From: an uncultured cyanobacterium
GTDB taxonomy: Bacteria; Cyanobacteriota; Cyanobacteriia; PCC-6307; Cyanobiaceae
DNA: 64,000 nucleotides
Assembly (NCBI GenBank): GCA_903871775.1
Contig: CAIQIA010000027.1
Span: forward strand, 124,001 to 188,000
Direction: 5' to 3'
The position numbers and the translations under genes were made by a program. Of this stretch, positions 41,027-51,374 are shown piece after piece (positions within the stretch are counted from its first letter, which is position 1; every line of letters starts with the position of its first letter). Below the pieces are notes generated by a model. It saw only the letters and a program-made list of their open reading frames with translations, made no database searches and was not told where the DNA came from.

Positions 41027-42673
41027 TCAGAGGGCGATCGGTTCCCGTCCGCTCACCACCGGCGCCACCGCCGCCAGGCCCAGATCGGGGTGGTCCTCCT
41101 GCAGCTGCTGCAGGTTCCAGTCGTTGCGAAAGAGCAGCACCGGCCGGTCCCAGGCATCGCGCATCGCCTTGCAGTTGAAGACCCGGCCGATGCGCTCCAG
41201 GGCCGGCCAGCCTCCCTCCACCCAGCGGGCCACGCTGTAGCCCAGGGGTTCGAGCCGGGTCGGCACGCCGTACTCATGCTCAAGACGGTGCTGGACCACC
41301 TCCAGCTGCAGCTGGCCGACGGCGGCGAGCACGGGGTCGCGCTTGCTCGCATCGGTGTCATAGAGAATCTGCACGGCTCCCTCCTCCCGCAGTTCGTTGA
41401 CGCCCTTGCGGAAGCTCTTGAAGGAGGAGGGATTGGGATTGCGCAACCAGGCGAAGATCTCGGGGCTGAAGCAGGGAATGCCCTCGAACTCGACGGCCGG
41501 GCCGCTGTAGAGGGTGTCACCGATGGCGAACACCCCTGGATTGTTGAGGCCGATCACATCCCCCGGAAAGGCCTCCTCCACCACCTCCCGGTCCTGGCCG
41601 AAGAGCTTCTGGGGGCGGGACAGGCGGATGGTGCGGCCACTGCGGGCGTGCTGGACCGTCATGTCCTTCTCGAACCGTCCGGAGCAGACCCGCACGAAGG
41701 CGACCCGGTCGCGATGACGGGCATCCATGTTCGCCTGCAGCTTGAAGACGAAACCGCTGAAGCCCGGCCGCAGGGGACTGACGGGGCCGTCACTGCTCTG
41801 GCGGGGGACGGGGCGCTGGGCCAGCTCGAGAAAGGCATCGAGAAAAGGACGGACGCCGAAGTTCGTCATGGCACTGCCGAAGAAGAGCGGCGTCTGCTCG
41901 CCGGCATGCACCTGCTCCAGGTCGAGGGGGGCTCCGGCCCCCTCGAGCAGGTCCAGTTCCTCGCGGGCCTGGGCCAGCAGCTCGGGCTCCACCAGGTCCG
42001 CCAGGGCTGGATCGTCGAGCGACAGCCGCCGTTCGGCCGCCTGCCGCCCCCGTTCCGCCCGCTCGAAGAGGATGACGTCATGGGTGCGACGGTCGATGAC
42101 GCCCCGGAACCGTTCACCGCTGCCGATGGGCCAGTTGACCGCCCAGGGGGCCAGCCCCAGCTCCCGTTCGATCTCATCGAGCAGCTCGAGCGGTTCCCGG
42201 CAGGGCCGGTCCATCTTGTTGATGAAGGTGAAGATCGGGATCTGCCGCATCCGGCAGACCTCGAAGAGCTTGCGGGTCTGGGGTTCGAGGCCCTTGGCCG
42301 CGTCCTCGAGCATGACCGCGTTGTCGGCGGCGGCCAGGGTCCGGTAGGTGTCCTCCGAGAAGTCCTGGTGGCCGGGGGTGTCGAGCAGGTTGATCGTGCA
42401 GCCGTCGTAGTCGAACTGCAGCACCGTTGAAGTGATCGAGATGCCCCGCTGCTTCTCCAGCTCCATCCAGTCGGACGTCACCCGCCGCTGCTCGCCCCGG
42501 GCCTTGACGGCGCCGGCCTGCTGGATCGCCCCGCCATACAGCAGCAGCTTCTCGGTGAGGGTCGTCTTGCCGGCATCCGGGTGCGAAATGATCGCGAAGT
42601 TGCGGCGGCGGGCGACGGCCTCGGCCAGGAGGGTAGGGTCGTCGCCGGCGGCGGCGCTGGGGGCACGGGTCAT
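41027..42673 (-). CDS. prfC: Peptide chain release factor 3
   Basis: [32 protein letters not shown]...[16 protein letters not shown]...[11 protein letters not shown] 42673. Confidence 0.96.
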   Translation of the reverse strand: MTRAPSAAAGDDPTLLAEAVARRRNFAIISHPDAGKTTLTEKLLLYGGAIQQAGAVKARGEQRRVTSDWMELEKQRGISITSTVLQFDYDGCTINLLDTPGHQDFSEDTYRTLAAADNAVMLEDAAKGLEPQTRKLFEVCRMRQIPIFTFINKMDRPCREPLELLDEIERELGLAPWAVNWPIGSGERFRGVIDRRTHDVILFERAERGRQAAERRLSLDDPALADLVEPELLAQAREELDLLEGAGAPLDLEQVHAGEQTPLFFGSAMTNFGVRPFLDAFLELAQRPVPRQSSDGPVSPLRPGFSGFVFKLQANMDARHRDRVAFVRVCSGRFEKDMTVQHARSGRTIRLSRPQKLFGQDREVVEEAFPGDVIGLNNPGVFAIGDTLYSGPAVEFEGIPCFSPEIFAWLRNPNPSSFKSFRKGVNELREEGAVQILYDTDASKRDPVLAAVGQLQLEVVQHRLEHEYGVPTRLEPLGYSVARWVEGGWPALERIGRVFNCKAMRDAWDRPVLLFRNDWNLQQLQEDHPDLGLAAVAPVVSGREPIAL

Positions 42674-42730
42674 GGCTCCAGACTGCCAGCCGGCGCCCCT
42701 TAGCGTGGTCGCTGCTGCGTCGGCGCCACC

Positions 42731-42976
42731 GTGGCCGTCACCCGTCCGGATCCCACCACCCCTTCCCAGACGGTGTTCAACAACCCCGATGGGTTCGCCA
42801 TGGCCTTCAGCGATGCCTGGGACAGCTTCGATGTGCGCCATCCGGGCCATGGCCTGACCAGGGACGAACGGCTGGAGGCGGTGATGGTCGAACTGGCCGA
42901 CCATCCCTTTCAGCGCGACTGGCCTGAGCAGGCCCGACAGCTGGCCGCCTTCCGCATGCGCCTGCTCAACTACTGA
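42731..42976 (+). CDS. Small conserved hypothetical protein
   Basis: 81 aa, GTG start; [52 protein letters not shown]. Confidence 0.65.
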   Translation: MAVTRPDPTTPSQTVFNNPDGFAMAFSDAWDSFDVRHPGHGLTRDERLEAVMVELADHPFQRDWPEQARQLAAFRMRLLNY

Positions 42977-43005
42977 TCCCCGGCGCCCCTGCGGATCAGG
43001 GGAGG

Positions 43006-43692
43006 TCAGGACTCCAGGGAGGTCCCGTAGGCCGTGCCGTCGGCAGGCCGGCGGATGCCCAGCTCCCGGCGCCAGTCGCTGACGCTGCGCTCCCAGCCGT
43101 CCTCCCAGCGCACGGCCGCCAGGGGGGCCGCCTCGAAGCCGATGGCGGTGCCATGGCTGATGGCGGCACTGAGGGCTCCATAGCTGGGGGGGTCCAGGCG
43201 GAAGCGGCTCAGCTGGGCCGCATGCAGCAGGGCCACGTAGGCCGGAAATCCCGTCTGGCAGGCGGTCATCGCCAGCACACCACTCTCACCCTCGGGAGAC
43301 GTGGCGAAGCCACCGATTACATGGTGCAGATCATGGGTGGTGGCGATGCGCTGGGTCAGCCAGTGGGCGTCGGAGTGGATCGGCCGGGGGCGGAAGAACT
43401 CAGGGTCGTAGCCCAGGGACAGGATCAGCTGGGCATAGGTGTGGCCCAGGCTGCCGGCGGGGAGCTGCCTGAGCCTGTCGATGTCGGGTTGGAGGGGTGG
43501 AAAGCGCGCATCCATCAGCGCCGCCCCGCCTGGCAGGGCACGGAACCGCCCCACACAGGCCTCCATCTGGGGGGTGTCGAGAAAACTGTCGACAAGATCG
43601 GCGATCTGGGCCAGGGCGCCCTGGTGGCGCCCAACCGCCACGACCCGCCGCAGCTGATCAAGGGCCTGCAGGAGCTCCCGGAAGCGGGCCAT
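43006..43692 (-). CDS. COQ4-like (ubiquinone biosynthesis Coq4 family) protein
   Basis: [34 protein letters not shown] resembles the Coq4 HDxxH region. Confidence 0.82.
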   Translation of the reverse strand: MARFRELLQALDQLRRVVAVGRHQGALAQIADLVDSFLDTPQMEACVGRFRALPGGAALMDARFPPLQPDIDRLRQLPAGSLGHTYAQLILSLGYDPEFFRPRPIHSDAHWLTQRIATTHDLHHVIGGFATSPEGESGVLAMTACQTGFPAYVALLHAAQLSRFRLDPPSYGALSAAISHGTAIGFEAAPLAAVRWEDGWERSVSDWRRELGIRRPADGTAYGTSLES

Positions 43693-43867
43693 GGGATCAG
43701 GGCCGCGACGGGGGCGGCCGCAGGGGATGCAGCCCCTTGCTAGCCAGGCCAGCTAGCGACGGCCGGTGCCGTTGACCGCCGCCCGTGTTCAGATCGCGGG
43801 CCGGCATCCTGCCCCTACCACCCCCTGTGGCGTATTAGCTTCGCTCCACCTACCAGATCTAGTGCCG

Positions 43868-46213
43868 GTGACCCCTCCTTCGGACCTGCTTCAACAGCCG
43901 GCAGCGGCCACGACCAGCCCCGTCGGGGCCTCTGCCATGGGTGGCGATTTCCCGGCCACCGCCCCCGCCGCTTACCCCGTCTTCTACCGCACCTACAGCC
44001 GCCGCAACGCTGGCGGTCGGGAGAGCTGGCACGAGGTCGCCGAACGGAACCTCGAGGGTCTGCGCCGCCTCGGGAACCTGACCCCGGATGAGGTCACGCT
44101 GCTGCGGCGGCTGCAGGCCGAGCAGACCTCCCTGCCCTCAGGCCGCTGGCTCTGGATCGGTGGCACCCCCTGGATCGAGCGCAGCGAGAATTTCTCGGGG
44201 GCCTACAACTGCACGTCGACGAACCTGGTCGACTGGGAGGCCTTCGGGCTGATGATGGACCTGGCGATGATGGGCTGCGGCACCGGCGCCATCATCGAGC
44301 CCCACCTGATCGGGCGGCTGCCGGTGGTGCGCAACCGCCTCAGCATCAGCGAGGTGACCCCCATCGGCCGCACGCCGGCCGGCGAACGGCGCGACGACAC
44401 CAGCCACAGCGTCGAAGGCAGCCACGTGCACATCCGTGTCGGCGACACCCGCCGGGGCTGGGTCGACAGCTACCAGCTGCTGCTGGAACTGAGCAGCGAC
44501 GAACGGTTCGACGGCAACGTCACGGTGTCCGTCGACCTGTCCGACGTGCGCCCGGTGGGCGAGGTGCTCAAGGGATTCGGGGGCATGGCCAACCCGGTGA
44601 AGCTGGGGGACCTCTACGGGCGGGTGGCCCAGATCCTCGGCCGGGCCGTGGGGCGCCGCCTCAGCTCGGTCGAGTGCTGCCTGCTGATCGACGAAGCGGC
44701 GGTGACCATCGTGGCGGGCAACATCCGCCGCAGCGCCGGCATGCGCCAGTTCGCCGACGACGACCTGGAGGCCGCCGGCGCCAAGCAGAACCTGTGGCAG
44801 CAGGACGGCCAGGGCAACTGGCGCATCGATCCCGAGCGGGATGCCCTGCGCATGGCGAACCACACCCGCGTCTTCCACACCCGGCCCTCGCGGGAGGTGG
44901 TGCTGGAGGCCGTGCGCCAGCAGTTCCACTCCGGGGAAGGGGCCATTCAGTTCGCCCCGGAATCGATTGCCCGGGCGAACGCTGATCTGCTGACCACGCC
45001 GGAACTGCGGCAGGAATTCATCGAGATCTATGTCGACCAGGGCAGGGAAGAGGCCGGCCGCTGGCTGAGCCTCCATCACCCCGGGCTGGAGGACGGGGAG
45101 CTCGAGCACCGTCTCGGTCGCTACGGCCTCAACCCCTGCGGCGAGATCATCGGGGCCGACTTCCACTGCAACCTGGCCGAAGTCCATCTCAACCGCCTCG
45201 ATCCCACCGATCTGACCGGCCAGGACGAAGCCTTCCGGGCCGCCGGTCTGGCGGTGGCCTGCCTGCTGAACCACCGCTTCGAGGTGGAGCGCTACCGCCG
45301 CAGCCGCGCCTGGGATCCGATCGTGGGGGTGAGCTTCACCGGTCTCTTTGACTTCTTCGTGCATGCCTTCGGGGCCGCCTGGCTGCGCTGGTGGGCCGAG
45401 GGCCGGCCGGCCACCCCTGAGGGGGAGCGGTTCAAGGAGCAGGAGGCCGCCTACCTCGGCCGCTGGAAGGAGGCCGTCAACACCGCCGTCTGGGAGTACT
45501 GCGACCGCCATGGCCTGCGGCGCCCCAACCGTTGCACCACCGTGCAGCCCGCCGGCACCAAGAGCCTGCTCACCGGGGCCAGCCCGGGCTGGCATCCCCC
45601 CAAGGCCCAGCGGTTCATCCGCCGCATCACCTTCCGCAAGAACGATCCGGTGGCCCTGGCCTGCCTCGACTACGGCTACACGATCGTTCCTTCCCAGTCC
45701 GACAAGGACGAGCAGGGGAGGCTGCTGGAGGATCCGTTCGATCCCCGCTGCGGTGAATGGCTGGTCGAGATTCCCACGGAAGTGAGCTGGGCCAACCTGC
45801 CCGGCGCCGACAGCGTGGACATCAACAATTTCTCGGCCATGGCCCAGTTCGACTTCTACATGCAGGTGCAGAAGCACTACACCGCCCACAACACCTCAGC
45901 CACGATCGAGTTCCGGGAGCACGAGATCGAAGCCCTCACCGATGCCATCCATGGGGCGATCCGGGACGGGGAGGGCTACATCTCGGCGGCTCTGCTGGCC
46001 CGGTTCGATGCCAACGCCACCTTCCCGCGCCTGCCCTTCGAACCGATTGACCGCGCCACCTACGAGACCCTGCAGCAGTCGGTGCTGGGTCGTCGCCGCA
46101 ACGACGACTTCTTCGCGGCCCTGCAGCGGTACGACGCCGGTGAATCGCCCGAAGCCGGCCCCGCCGGCTGCGATTCCGACAAGTGCCTGCTGCCGCTGAG
46201 CAAGCCGGCCTAG
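43868..46213 (+). CDS. nrdJ: Adenosylcobalamin-dependent ribonucleoside-triphosphate reductase (class II)
   Basis: FSGAYNCTSTNL, CGTGAIIEPH, NPCGEII, VQPAGTKSLLTGASPGWHPP, C-terminal CDSDKC; GTG 43868 chosen, start uncertain. Confidence 0.93.
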   Translation: MTPPSDLLQQPAAATTSPVGASAMGGDFPATAPAAYPVFYRTYSRRNAGGRESWHEVAERNLEGLRRLGNLTPDEVTLLRRLQAEQTSLPSGRWLWIGGTPWIERSENFSGAYNCTSTNLVDWEAFGLMMDLAMMGCGTGAIIEPHLIGRLPVVRNRLSISEVTPIGRTPAGERRDDTSHSVEGSHVHIRVGDTRRGWVDSYQLLLELSSDERFDGNVTVSVDLSDVRPVGEVLKGFGGMANPVKLGDLYGRVAQILGRAVGRRLSSVECCLLIDEAAVTIVAGNIRRSAGMRQFADDDLEAAGAKQNLWQQDGQGNWRIDPERDALRMANHTRVFHTRPSREVVLEAVRQQFHSGEGAIQFAPESIARANADLLTTPELRQEFIEIYVDQGREEAGRWLSLHHPGLEDGELEHRLGRYGLNPCGEIIGADFHCNLAEVHLNRLDPTDLTGQDEAFRAAGLAVACLLNHRFEVERYRRSRAWDPIVGVSFTGLFDFFVHAFGAAWLRWWAEGRPATPEGERFKEQEAAYLGRWKEAVNTAVWEYCDRHGLRRPNRCTTVQPAGTKSLLTGASPGWHPPKAQRFIRRITFRKNDPVALACLDYGYTIVPSQSDKDEQGRLLEDPFDPRCGEWLVEIPTEVSWANLPGADSVDINNFSAMAQFDFYMQVQKHYTAHNTSATIEFREHEIEALTDAIHGAIRDGEGYISAALLARFDANATFPRLPFEPIDRATYETLQQSVLGRRRNDDFFAALQRYDAGESPEAGPAGCDSDKCLLPLSKPA

Positions 46214-46425
46214 GCGCCGGCGCCGGGCTGGGCCAGACGATCCAGGGCCTCCCCCAGCTGGAGCAGCAGTTCACGGCAGCAGCCCACCTGATGGTCCGGC
46301 CTGGCTGACACTGGGAGGGTCTGGATCATCTCGGCGAGGTGATGGGTGCGCCGGGCGAGGTAATCGGTGCTGAGAACGGCCATGACGGAACGGGCGACCA
46401 CTTCCAGCGTGCGGCCCTGTCGCAT
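46210..46425 (-). CDS. Small conserved hypothetical protein, 71 aa
   Basis: MRQGRTLEVVARSVMAVLSTDYLARRTHHLAEMIQTLPVSARPDHQVGCCRELLLQLGEALDRLAQ; ORF-track extension to 46635 runs antisense to a tRNA and is rejected. Confidence 0.65.
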   Translation of the reverse strand: MRQGRTLEVVARSVMAVLSTDYLARRTHHLAEMIQTLPVSARPDHQVGCCRELLLQLGEALDRLAQPGAGA

Positions 46426-46516
46426 GGGTCTCACGTTGGAACCCTGACCCTGTCGCCGAACCTGAACCCTGTGACAGACTGGCGTGTGGCTGTTGCTGCC
46501 CCAGCGACAGCCGAGG

Positions 46517-46601
46517 GGAGGGGTGGTCGAGTGGTTGATGGCTCCGGTCTTGAAAACCGGCGAGGCGCAAGCCTCCGTGGGTTCGAATCCCACCCCCTCC
46601 G
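46517..46601 (+). tRNA. tRNA-Ser(UGA)
   Basis: GGAGGGG acceptor pairs with CCCCTCC; anticodon loop CTTGAAA; long variable arm; GTGGGTTCGAATCCCAC T-arm; CCA not encoded. Confidence 0.96.
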
Positions 46602-46779
46602 TTGTTCCGGCTGACGATTCGGGAGATTGGCGCACCGGTCAGGCCGACGCCAGCCCTGTTCGGGTTTACTCCGTCACAGGGCCGCGCTTGTACTCAGTGG
46701 TCGGACCTGCTGAACCGGCCACGGGGTGGCCTGATGCCTCCTGCAGACGGCTAGAACCCATGGGTCTGCGTGTGCCCCC

Positions 46780-46959
46780 GTGACCAGCTCCCTGGCCATC
46801 CCTGCGGATCCCGCCGCCTCCGACGACATCCCCGCGACGGCGGACGCCCTGCCTGCGGCCGCAGGCGACAGCAGCGAGGAAGGCGAGGCCGAGTGGTACG
46901 ACGACGAAGCCGTCGGTGGCGGCTCATCGGGCTTCGCCGACGCCCCCCAGGGCTGGTGA
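46780..46959 (+). CDS. Putative small acidic protein, 59 aa
   Basis: GTG start; VTSSLAIPADPAASDDIPATADALPAAAGDSSEEGEAEWYDDEAVGGGSSGFADAPQGW*. Confidence 0.4.
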   Translation: MTSSLAIPADPAASDDIPATADALPAAAGDSSEEGEAEWYDDEAVGGGSSGFADAPQGW

Positions 46960-46980
46960 ACCGCCGGCTCTGACAGGGCC

Positions 46981-48471
46981 TCAGGGGCCGATCCGGCGGG
47001 CGGGACCGTAGGCCCGCGGCCACGACTGCCGCAGCGGCTGGAAACGCCAGAACTCCACCACCTGCGCCGGCTGGCCGCCGCGTTCGAGATCCACCTGCCC
47101 CAGGGGTTCCAGGGGGCCGAGGGCTGCAGCCCAATCGGGCAGTGATGTGGGAGTTTCGGGATTGCGGAGGCTGAACAGAATCCCCCCCTCGCCACGGAAG
47201 CCGCCGGGGGGCTGCCAGAAGGCGAAGCCGCGGGCATCACGGTTGAAAGTGGTGAACGTCGCCCGGGTGTCGTGGCCAAGGGCCAGGGCCAGGAAGCCCG
47301 GCTCGTAGTAACGACGGCCCACGATCAGGCGGGCCTGGCTCAGTTCCCGCCAGAGTTCCGGTCGGGCCTGCAGGGCACGCCTCAGGCGCTGGGGAGCGAT
47401 CAGCTCCCGCGAGGAATCGACGGCAGACGGCAGCAGGGGATGGGCCAGCCCGACACGCACATGGGCCGCCGCCAGCAGCGACAGCAGCGGTGGCACCCCA
47501 ATGGTGAGGGGGCACCACCAGCGCATCCAGGCCGCCCGGGCCTGGGCGGCCTGGGCCAGCCGCTCCCCGGCCAGGGGGAGCAGCAGCCACCAGGCCGGCA
47601 CCAGCCAGCTCACCAGCACCTGCATCCGGCCGGCGAGCAGCACGAACAGCAGCAGCTGGGGCAACGCCAGGGCGCGCAGCAGCGAACGGGCCTGGGCCGT
47701 CCCCGCATCAGGCCGCGACCCCGCCGCGAGCAGCAGCAGCACGCCGATGGTGGGGAACAGGGCCAGGATCTGGCTGATCAGAAACAGCGGCGGCCCGGCG
47801 GGGTCAAACCAGGGGCCCCCGAGGGTGCGCCCCCCCTGGAAGAGGAACGACACCCAGCCGTGGCGAAGGTTCCAGATCCAGAGGGGAGAGGAGGCCGCCA
47901 GCCAGGCCAGGCCCATGCCAAGGCCGGCGGGCGACAGGAGACGCCGTCGCTGGAGCGGCTGCCAGAGCCACCACAGCAGCAGCGAGACCAGCAACGGGAA
48001 CGCCTGGTACTTGGCCAACGTGAGCCCCCCGAGCAGCAGTCCCAGCAGGGGCAGCGGTGCCTCCACCGCCAGGGCCCAGAGGCAGGCCGACAGAAGCAGC
48101 AGCAGGGGGGCGTCGGGCAGCAGCAGCACCCCCCCCACCAGCAGCAGCAGCGGCGAGACGGCCGCGAGGGCGACGGTCCAGCGGGCGGCAGCGGCGCCGA
48201 ACCAGCGGCGGCAGGCCAGGGCCAGCAGGGCCGAGGCCAGGGTGTAACTGATCAGCGACGGCAGCCGCAGACCGACGATGCCGAACGGCAGCCCATGGCC
48301 GAGCCACGCCCACAGCCCCACCCCGAGGGGATGGTCGAAATAGCTGAGGGCCGGGTGCAGCCCATAGAACAGGTAATAGGCCTCGTCGTAGCCCGGAGGC
48401 AGCAGCAGCGCCACGACCAGGCGCAGCAGCAGGCCGGCGGCGAGGATCAGGAGCAGAGGCATGGCGCCCAC
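46981..48471 (-). CDS. Glycosyltransferase family 39 / ArnT-like membrane protein
   Basis: PPGYDEAYYLFYGLHPALSYFDHPLGVGLWAWLG N-terminus and many TM helices. Confidence 0.88.
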   Translation of the reverse strand: MGAMPLLLILAAGLLLRLVVALLLPPGYDEAYYLFYGLHPALSYFDHPLGVGLWAWLGHGLPFGIVGLRLPSLISYTLASALLALACRRWFGAAAARWTVALAAVSPLLLLVGGVLLLPDAPLLLLLSACLWALAVEAPLPLLGLLLGGLTLAKYQAFPLLVSLLLWWLWQPLQRRRLLSPAGLGMGLAWLAASSPLWIWNLRHGWVSFLFQGGRTLGGPWFDPAGPPLFLISQILALFPTIGVLLLLAAGSRPDAGTAQARSLLRALALPQLLLFVLLAGRMQVLVSWLVPAWWLLLPLAGERLAQAAQARAAWMRWWCPLTIGVPPLLSLLAAAHVRVGLAHPLLPSAVDSSRELIAPQRLRRALQARPELWRELSQARLIVGRRYYEPGFLALALGHDTRATFTTFNRDARGFAFWQPPGGFRGEGGILFSLRNPETPTSLPDWAAALGPLEPLGQVDLERGGQPAQVVEFWRFQPLRQSWPRAYGPARRIGP

Positions 48472-48486
48472 TCTGACCGATGATCG

Positions 48487-48735
48487 TCAGCGCCAATCGA
48501 GGGTCCAGCAGGCTTCGGGAGCACGGGGCCCGCTGAGCCGGCGGCAGGTCTCCGGGCGGTGGATCGGCGCGGCCCGCAGCACGGTCGGGAGCTCCCCATC
48601 GACGTTGACCAGCTGGGCGGCCCGGGGCCACTGGGGCGGCAGGGTGATCGGAATCTCCACGGGGCGACGGAACCCTGGCGAGGGAAGTCTGATCAGCCGG
48701 CAGGGAGAGTGCCAGCGGCCGGCAGCACCAGACAC
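48487..48735 (-). CDS. Hypothetical protein, at most 82 aa (start uncertain)
   Basis: ...RRPVEIPITLPPQWPRAAQLVNVDGELPTVLRAAPIHRPETCRRL...; overlaps the kinase 3' end. Confidence 0.45.
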   Translation of the reverse strand: MSGAAGRWHSPCRLIRLPSPGFRRPVEIPITLPPQWPRAAQLVNVDGELPTVLRAAPIHRPETCRRLSGPRAPEACWTLDWR

Positions 48736-49988
48736 ACCGCAAAGCCCTCCTCCAGGTCGAGCAGTTCCAGGCGTCCGCCATGGAGTTCGGCGACGCGGGC
48801 GGCGATGGCCAGCCCCAGGCCGCAGTGGCCGCTGCCACCGCGGGAGGCATCCAGCCGCTGGAACGGCAGCAGGGCCTGATCCCGCTGGTCCTGAGGGATG
48901 CCGGCCCCCCGGTCGAGCACCGTCAGCCGCAGGCCAGGGCCCTCCGGTCGCAGGCGGATCAGCACCGGCGGCTGTCCATAGCTGAGGGCATTGTCGATGA
49001 GGTTCGCCAGGGCGCGGCCCATGGCCACGGGGCGCACGCAGGCGTCGACCGGCTCGAGATCCAGTTCGAGCGGGCGGCCGTCGTACCGGGCGGCCAGTTC
49101 CCCCACCAGGTCGTGCAGCGGCAGCGGCACCGGATCTTCCCCCTGGCCACCACCGGCGAACAGCAGAAACTGGCCGGTGATCCGCTCCAGGGCATCGAGG
49201 TCGGCCTCGGCCTGGGGGCTGCCGGACTCGACGGCCAACCGCAGCCGCAGGCGGGTGATGGGGCTCTTGAGATCGTGGGCGATGCCCGCCAGCATCGTCG
49301 CCCGCTCCTGCTCGCTGCTGGCCAGCCGCTGCAGCATGGCGTTGAAGCGCCGGCTCAGCCGCTGCACCTCCCCGGCCCCCTCCTGGGGAAGCGGTGCCGG
49401 TCGCTCCTCGAGGCCCACCCGCCCGAGGGCCCGTTCCAGCCGTCGCAGGGGCCGCTGCACCTCGAGCAGCAGAAACAAGGCGCCGGCCACGACGCTGCCG
49501 CTGAGCAGCGACAGGGAGGCCAGCAGCGGATCCGGCGGCCAGCCGTCCACATCCGGCAGCGGCGAGAACAGCCAGACCTGATCGAGGGGGCTGAGCAGTT
49601 CGACCCAGACGCCACGATCCGGACGGCTGGTGGGCAGCACCAGGGGGCAGTGGTTGAGCCGTCGGCAGAGCTCGAGCCGCAGCTCCCGCGACTGCTGCTG
49701 CTGGGCCTCGGGGACCGCACTGGGGGCCAGGGGACCGCTGGCCAGCCGCAGGTTCCCCAGCTGGGAGACGACCGAGGGGGGAAAGCGCTCGAGGGCCACC
49801 TCGCTCAGCAGAATGCCGCTGGCCAGATCACGACCGAGCTGCTGGATCTGGGCCCGCTCCAGGCGGCGCCCGAGCAGCAGTTGCAGCAGGGCCAGGCTCA
49901 GGGCCCAGCCGAGCAGCAGAAACAGGGCCAGCCGCAGCAGGAGGGCCGTGGGAACAGGCCCGGGGCCGCGGCGGGGCCGTGCCGTCAT
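48693..49988 (-). CDS. EnvZ-type sensor histidine kinase
   Basis: Two TM helices, HAMP, H-box LAGIAHDLKSPITRLRLRL, G-box GHCGLGLAIAARVAELHGG. Confidence 0.92.
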   Translation of the reverse strand: MTARPRRGPGPVPTALLLRLALFLLLGWALSLALLQLLLGRRLERAQIQQLGRDLASGILLSEVALERFPPSVVSQLGNLRLASGPLAPSAVPEAQQQQSRELRLELCRRLNHCPLVLPTSRPDRGVWVELLSPLDQVWLFSPLPDVDGWPPDPLLASLSLLSGSVVAGALFLLLEVQRPLRRLERALGRVGLEERPAPLPQEGAGEVQRLSRRFNAMLQRLASSEQERATMLAGIAHDLKSPITRLRLRLAVESGSPQAEADLDALERITGQFLLFAGGGQGEDPVPLPLHDLVGELAARYDGRPLELDLEPVDACVRPVAMGRALANLIDNALSYGQPPVLIRLRPEGPGLRLTVLDRGAGIPQDQRDQALLPFQRLDASRGGSGHCGLGLAIAARVAELHGGRLELLDLEEGFAVCLVLPAAGTLPAG

Positions 49989-50710
49989 TTCGATCGCGGT
50001 GAACCGTCCGGAACGAAAACGTAGCCGTAGCCCCAGACCGTCTGCAGGTAGCGGGGCCGGGAGGGGTCAGGCTCGATCAGCTTGCGCACGCGGCTCACCT
50101 GCACGTCCATGCTGCGGCTGTCGGTTTCGCTGGAGGGTCCGCGGGCGAGCTCGATCAGGCGTTCCCGCGACAGGGGGCGGTGCGGGTTTTGCACGAAGGC
50201 GGCCAGCAGACCGAATTCACCGCTCGTGATCGTCACCGGTTCACCCTCCCGCTCGAGGGTGCGGGCTGACAGGTCGAGGCGATTGCTGCCGAAGCTGATG
50301 ATCTCGCCATCGGGCAGGGGGGTGCCCGCCGGCAGAGCACCGCGGCGCCGCAGCACCGCCTCGATCCGGGCGGTCAGTTCCCGGGGCATGAACGGCTTGG
50401 CGAGGTAATCATCGGCCCCCTGCTCGAGACCGATGATCCGGTCCACCGCCTCTCCCCGGGCCGTGAGCATCACCACCGGCAGGTCATCCCCCCCATCCCG
50501 CAGCCGCCGCAGAATCGTCAGCCCGTCATCCCCGGGCATCATCAGGTCGAGCACCACCAGGTCAGGACGCTGGAACTCGAGGCGGGCCGTGAGCTGCCGC
50601 CCATCACTCAGGGTGCGCACCTCGTAGCCCTGTTCGCCGAGGTAGGTGCTGAGCAACTGGCGGAGTTCCGGATCGTCGTCCACCACCCAGATGGTCTGCG
50701 CCTTGGCCAT
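49985..50710 (-). CDS. OmpR-family response regulator
   Basis: WVVDDDPELRQLLSTYL...LVVLDLMMPGDDGL...KPFMPREL; winged-helix LQTVWGYGYVF; ATGA overlap with the kinase. Confidence 0.94.
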   Translation of the reverse strand: MAKAQTIWVVDDDPELRQLLSTYLGEQGYEVRTLSDGRQLTARLEFQRPDLVVLDLMMPGDDGLTILRRLRDGGDDLPVVMLTARGEAVDRIIGLEQGADDYLAKPFMPRELTARIEAVLRRRGALPAGTPLPDGEIISFGSNRLDLSARTLEREGEPVTITSGEFGLLAAFVQNPHRPLSRERLIELARGPSSETDSRSMDVQVSRVRKLIEPDPSRPRYLQTVWGYGYVFVPDGSPRSK

Positions 50711-50888
50711 GGCGGCCGCTGTTCATAGGACCCCGGGACTGTATGGATGCCGCGCGATCGCCGCCAGCCGCGTCAGCGGCGGCGACCGACCGGATGCGAC
50801 CGGAGGCGCCGTCAGACCGATCCGGTCACAGATCAGCCCGGTCCATCGGCCAGAGGAGCGGGCCCCGATCGTTCCGGCTCCATAGTCT

Positions 50889-51374
50889 TTGCCCATGCCC
50901 GCCGCCCCGTGCCGCCTCCGCCCTCTCCTCAGGTCGTCCCTGGTGGGTCTGCTGCTGGCCGCCTGCGCCCTGCCGGCGATGGCCCAGGACCCGGGAGTGA
51001 TGCAGGAGCATCGACGCCGGATGCGGGCGCTGTTCCATCGGCTCGACACGGACGGTGACGGCCGGGTGCCCCTCGGTGAGCGGCTCGGCACCTCCCGGCT
51101 CAAAGGGCTCGATCGTGACGGCGATGGTCAGGTGGAACTGCGGGAGCTGCCGCCAGCGTCGGAGCCGTTCCTGGGGGAACGGCTGCTCGAAGCCTTCCGG
51201 CGCGCCGACCGCAACGGCGACGGGCTGCTCAGCCTCGAGGAATCGCAAGCGCTGCCGCGGCTCCATGAACGCTTCCTGCGCTTTGACCGCAACGGCGACG
51301 GCGTGATCACACTGGAGGAGCTGTTGCAGTTCCGCCGCTCCCTGGCGCCACGGCGCTCGCGACTCCCTGAGTGA
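50889..51374 (+). CDS. Secreted EF-hand Ca2+-binding protein
   Basis: Signal peptide; four loops DTDGDGRVPLGE, DRDGDGQVELRE, DRNGDGLLSLEE, DRNGDGVITLEE. Confidence 0.9.
   Translation: MPMPAAPCRLRPLLRSSLVGLLLAACALPAMAQDPGVMQEHRRRMRALFHRLDTDGDGRVPLGERLGTSRLKGLDRDGDGQVELRELPPASEPFLGERLLEAFRRADRNGDGLLSLEESQALPRLHERFLRFDRNGDGVITLEELLQFRRSLAPRRSRLPE

Noticed and set aside
44138-45889. 583-aa ORF antisense to nrdJ
   Set aside because: GC-skew artefact; nrdJ motifs on the + strand are definitive.
43868-46213. Possible intein in nrdJ
   Set aside because: RNR motifs follow each other continuously; no Hint-like block or extra length.
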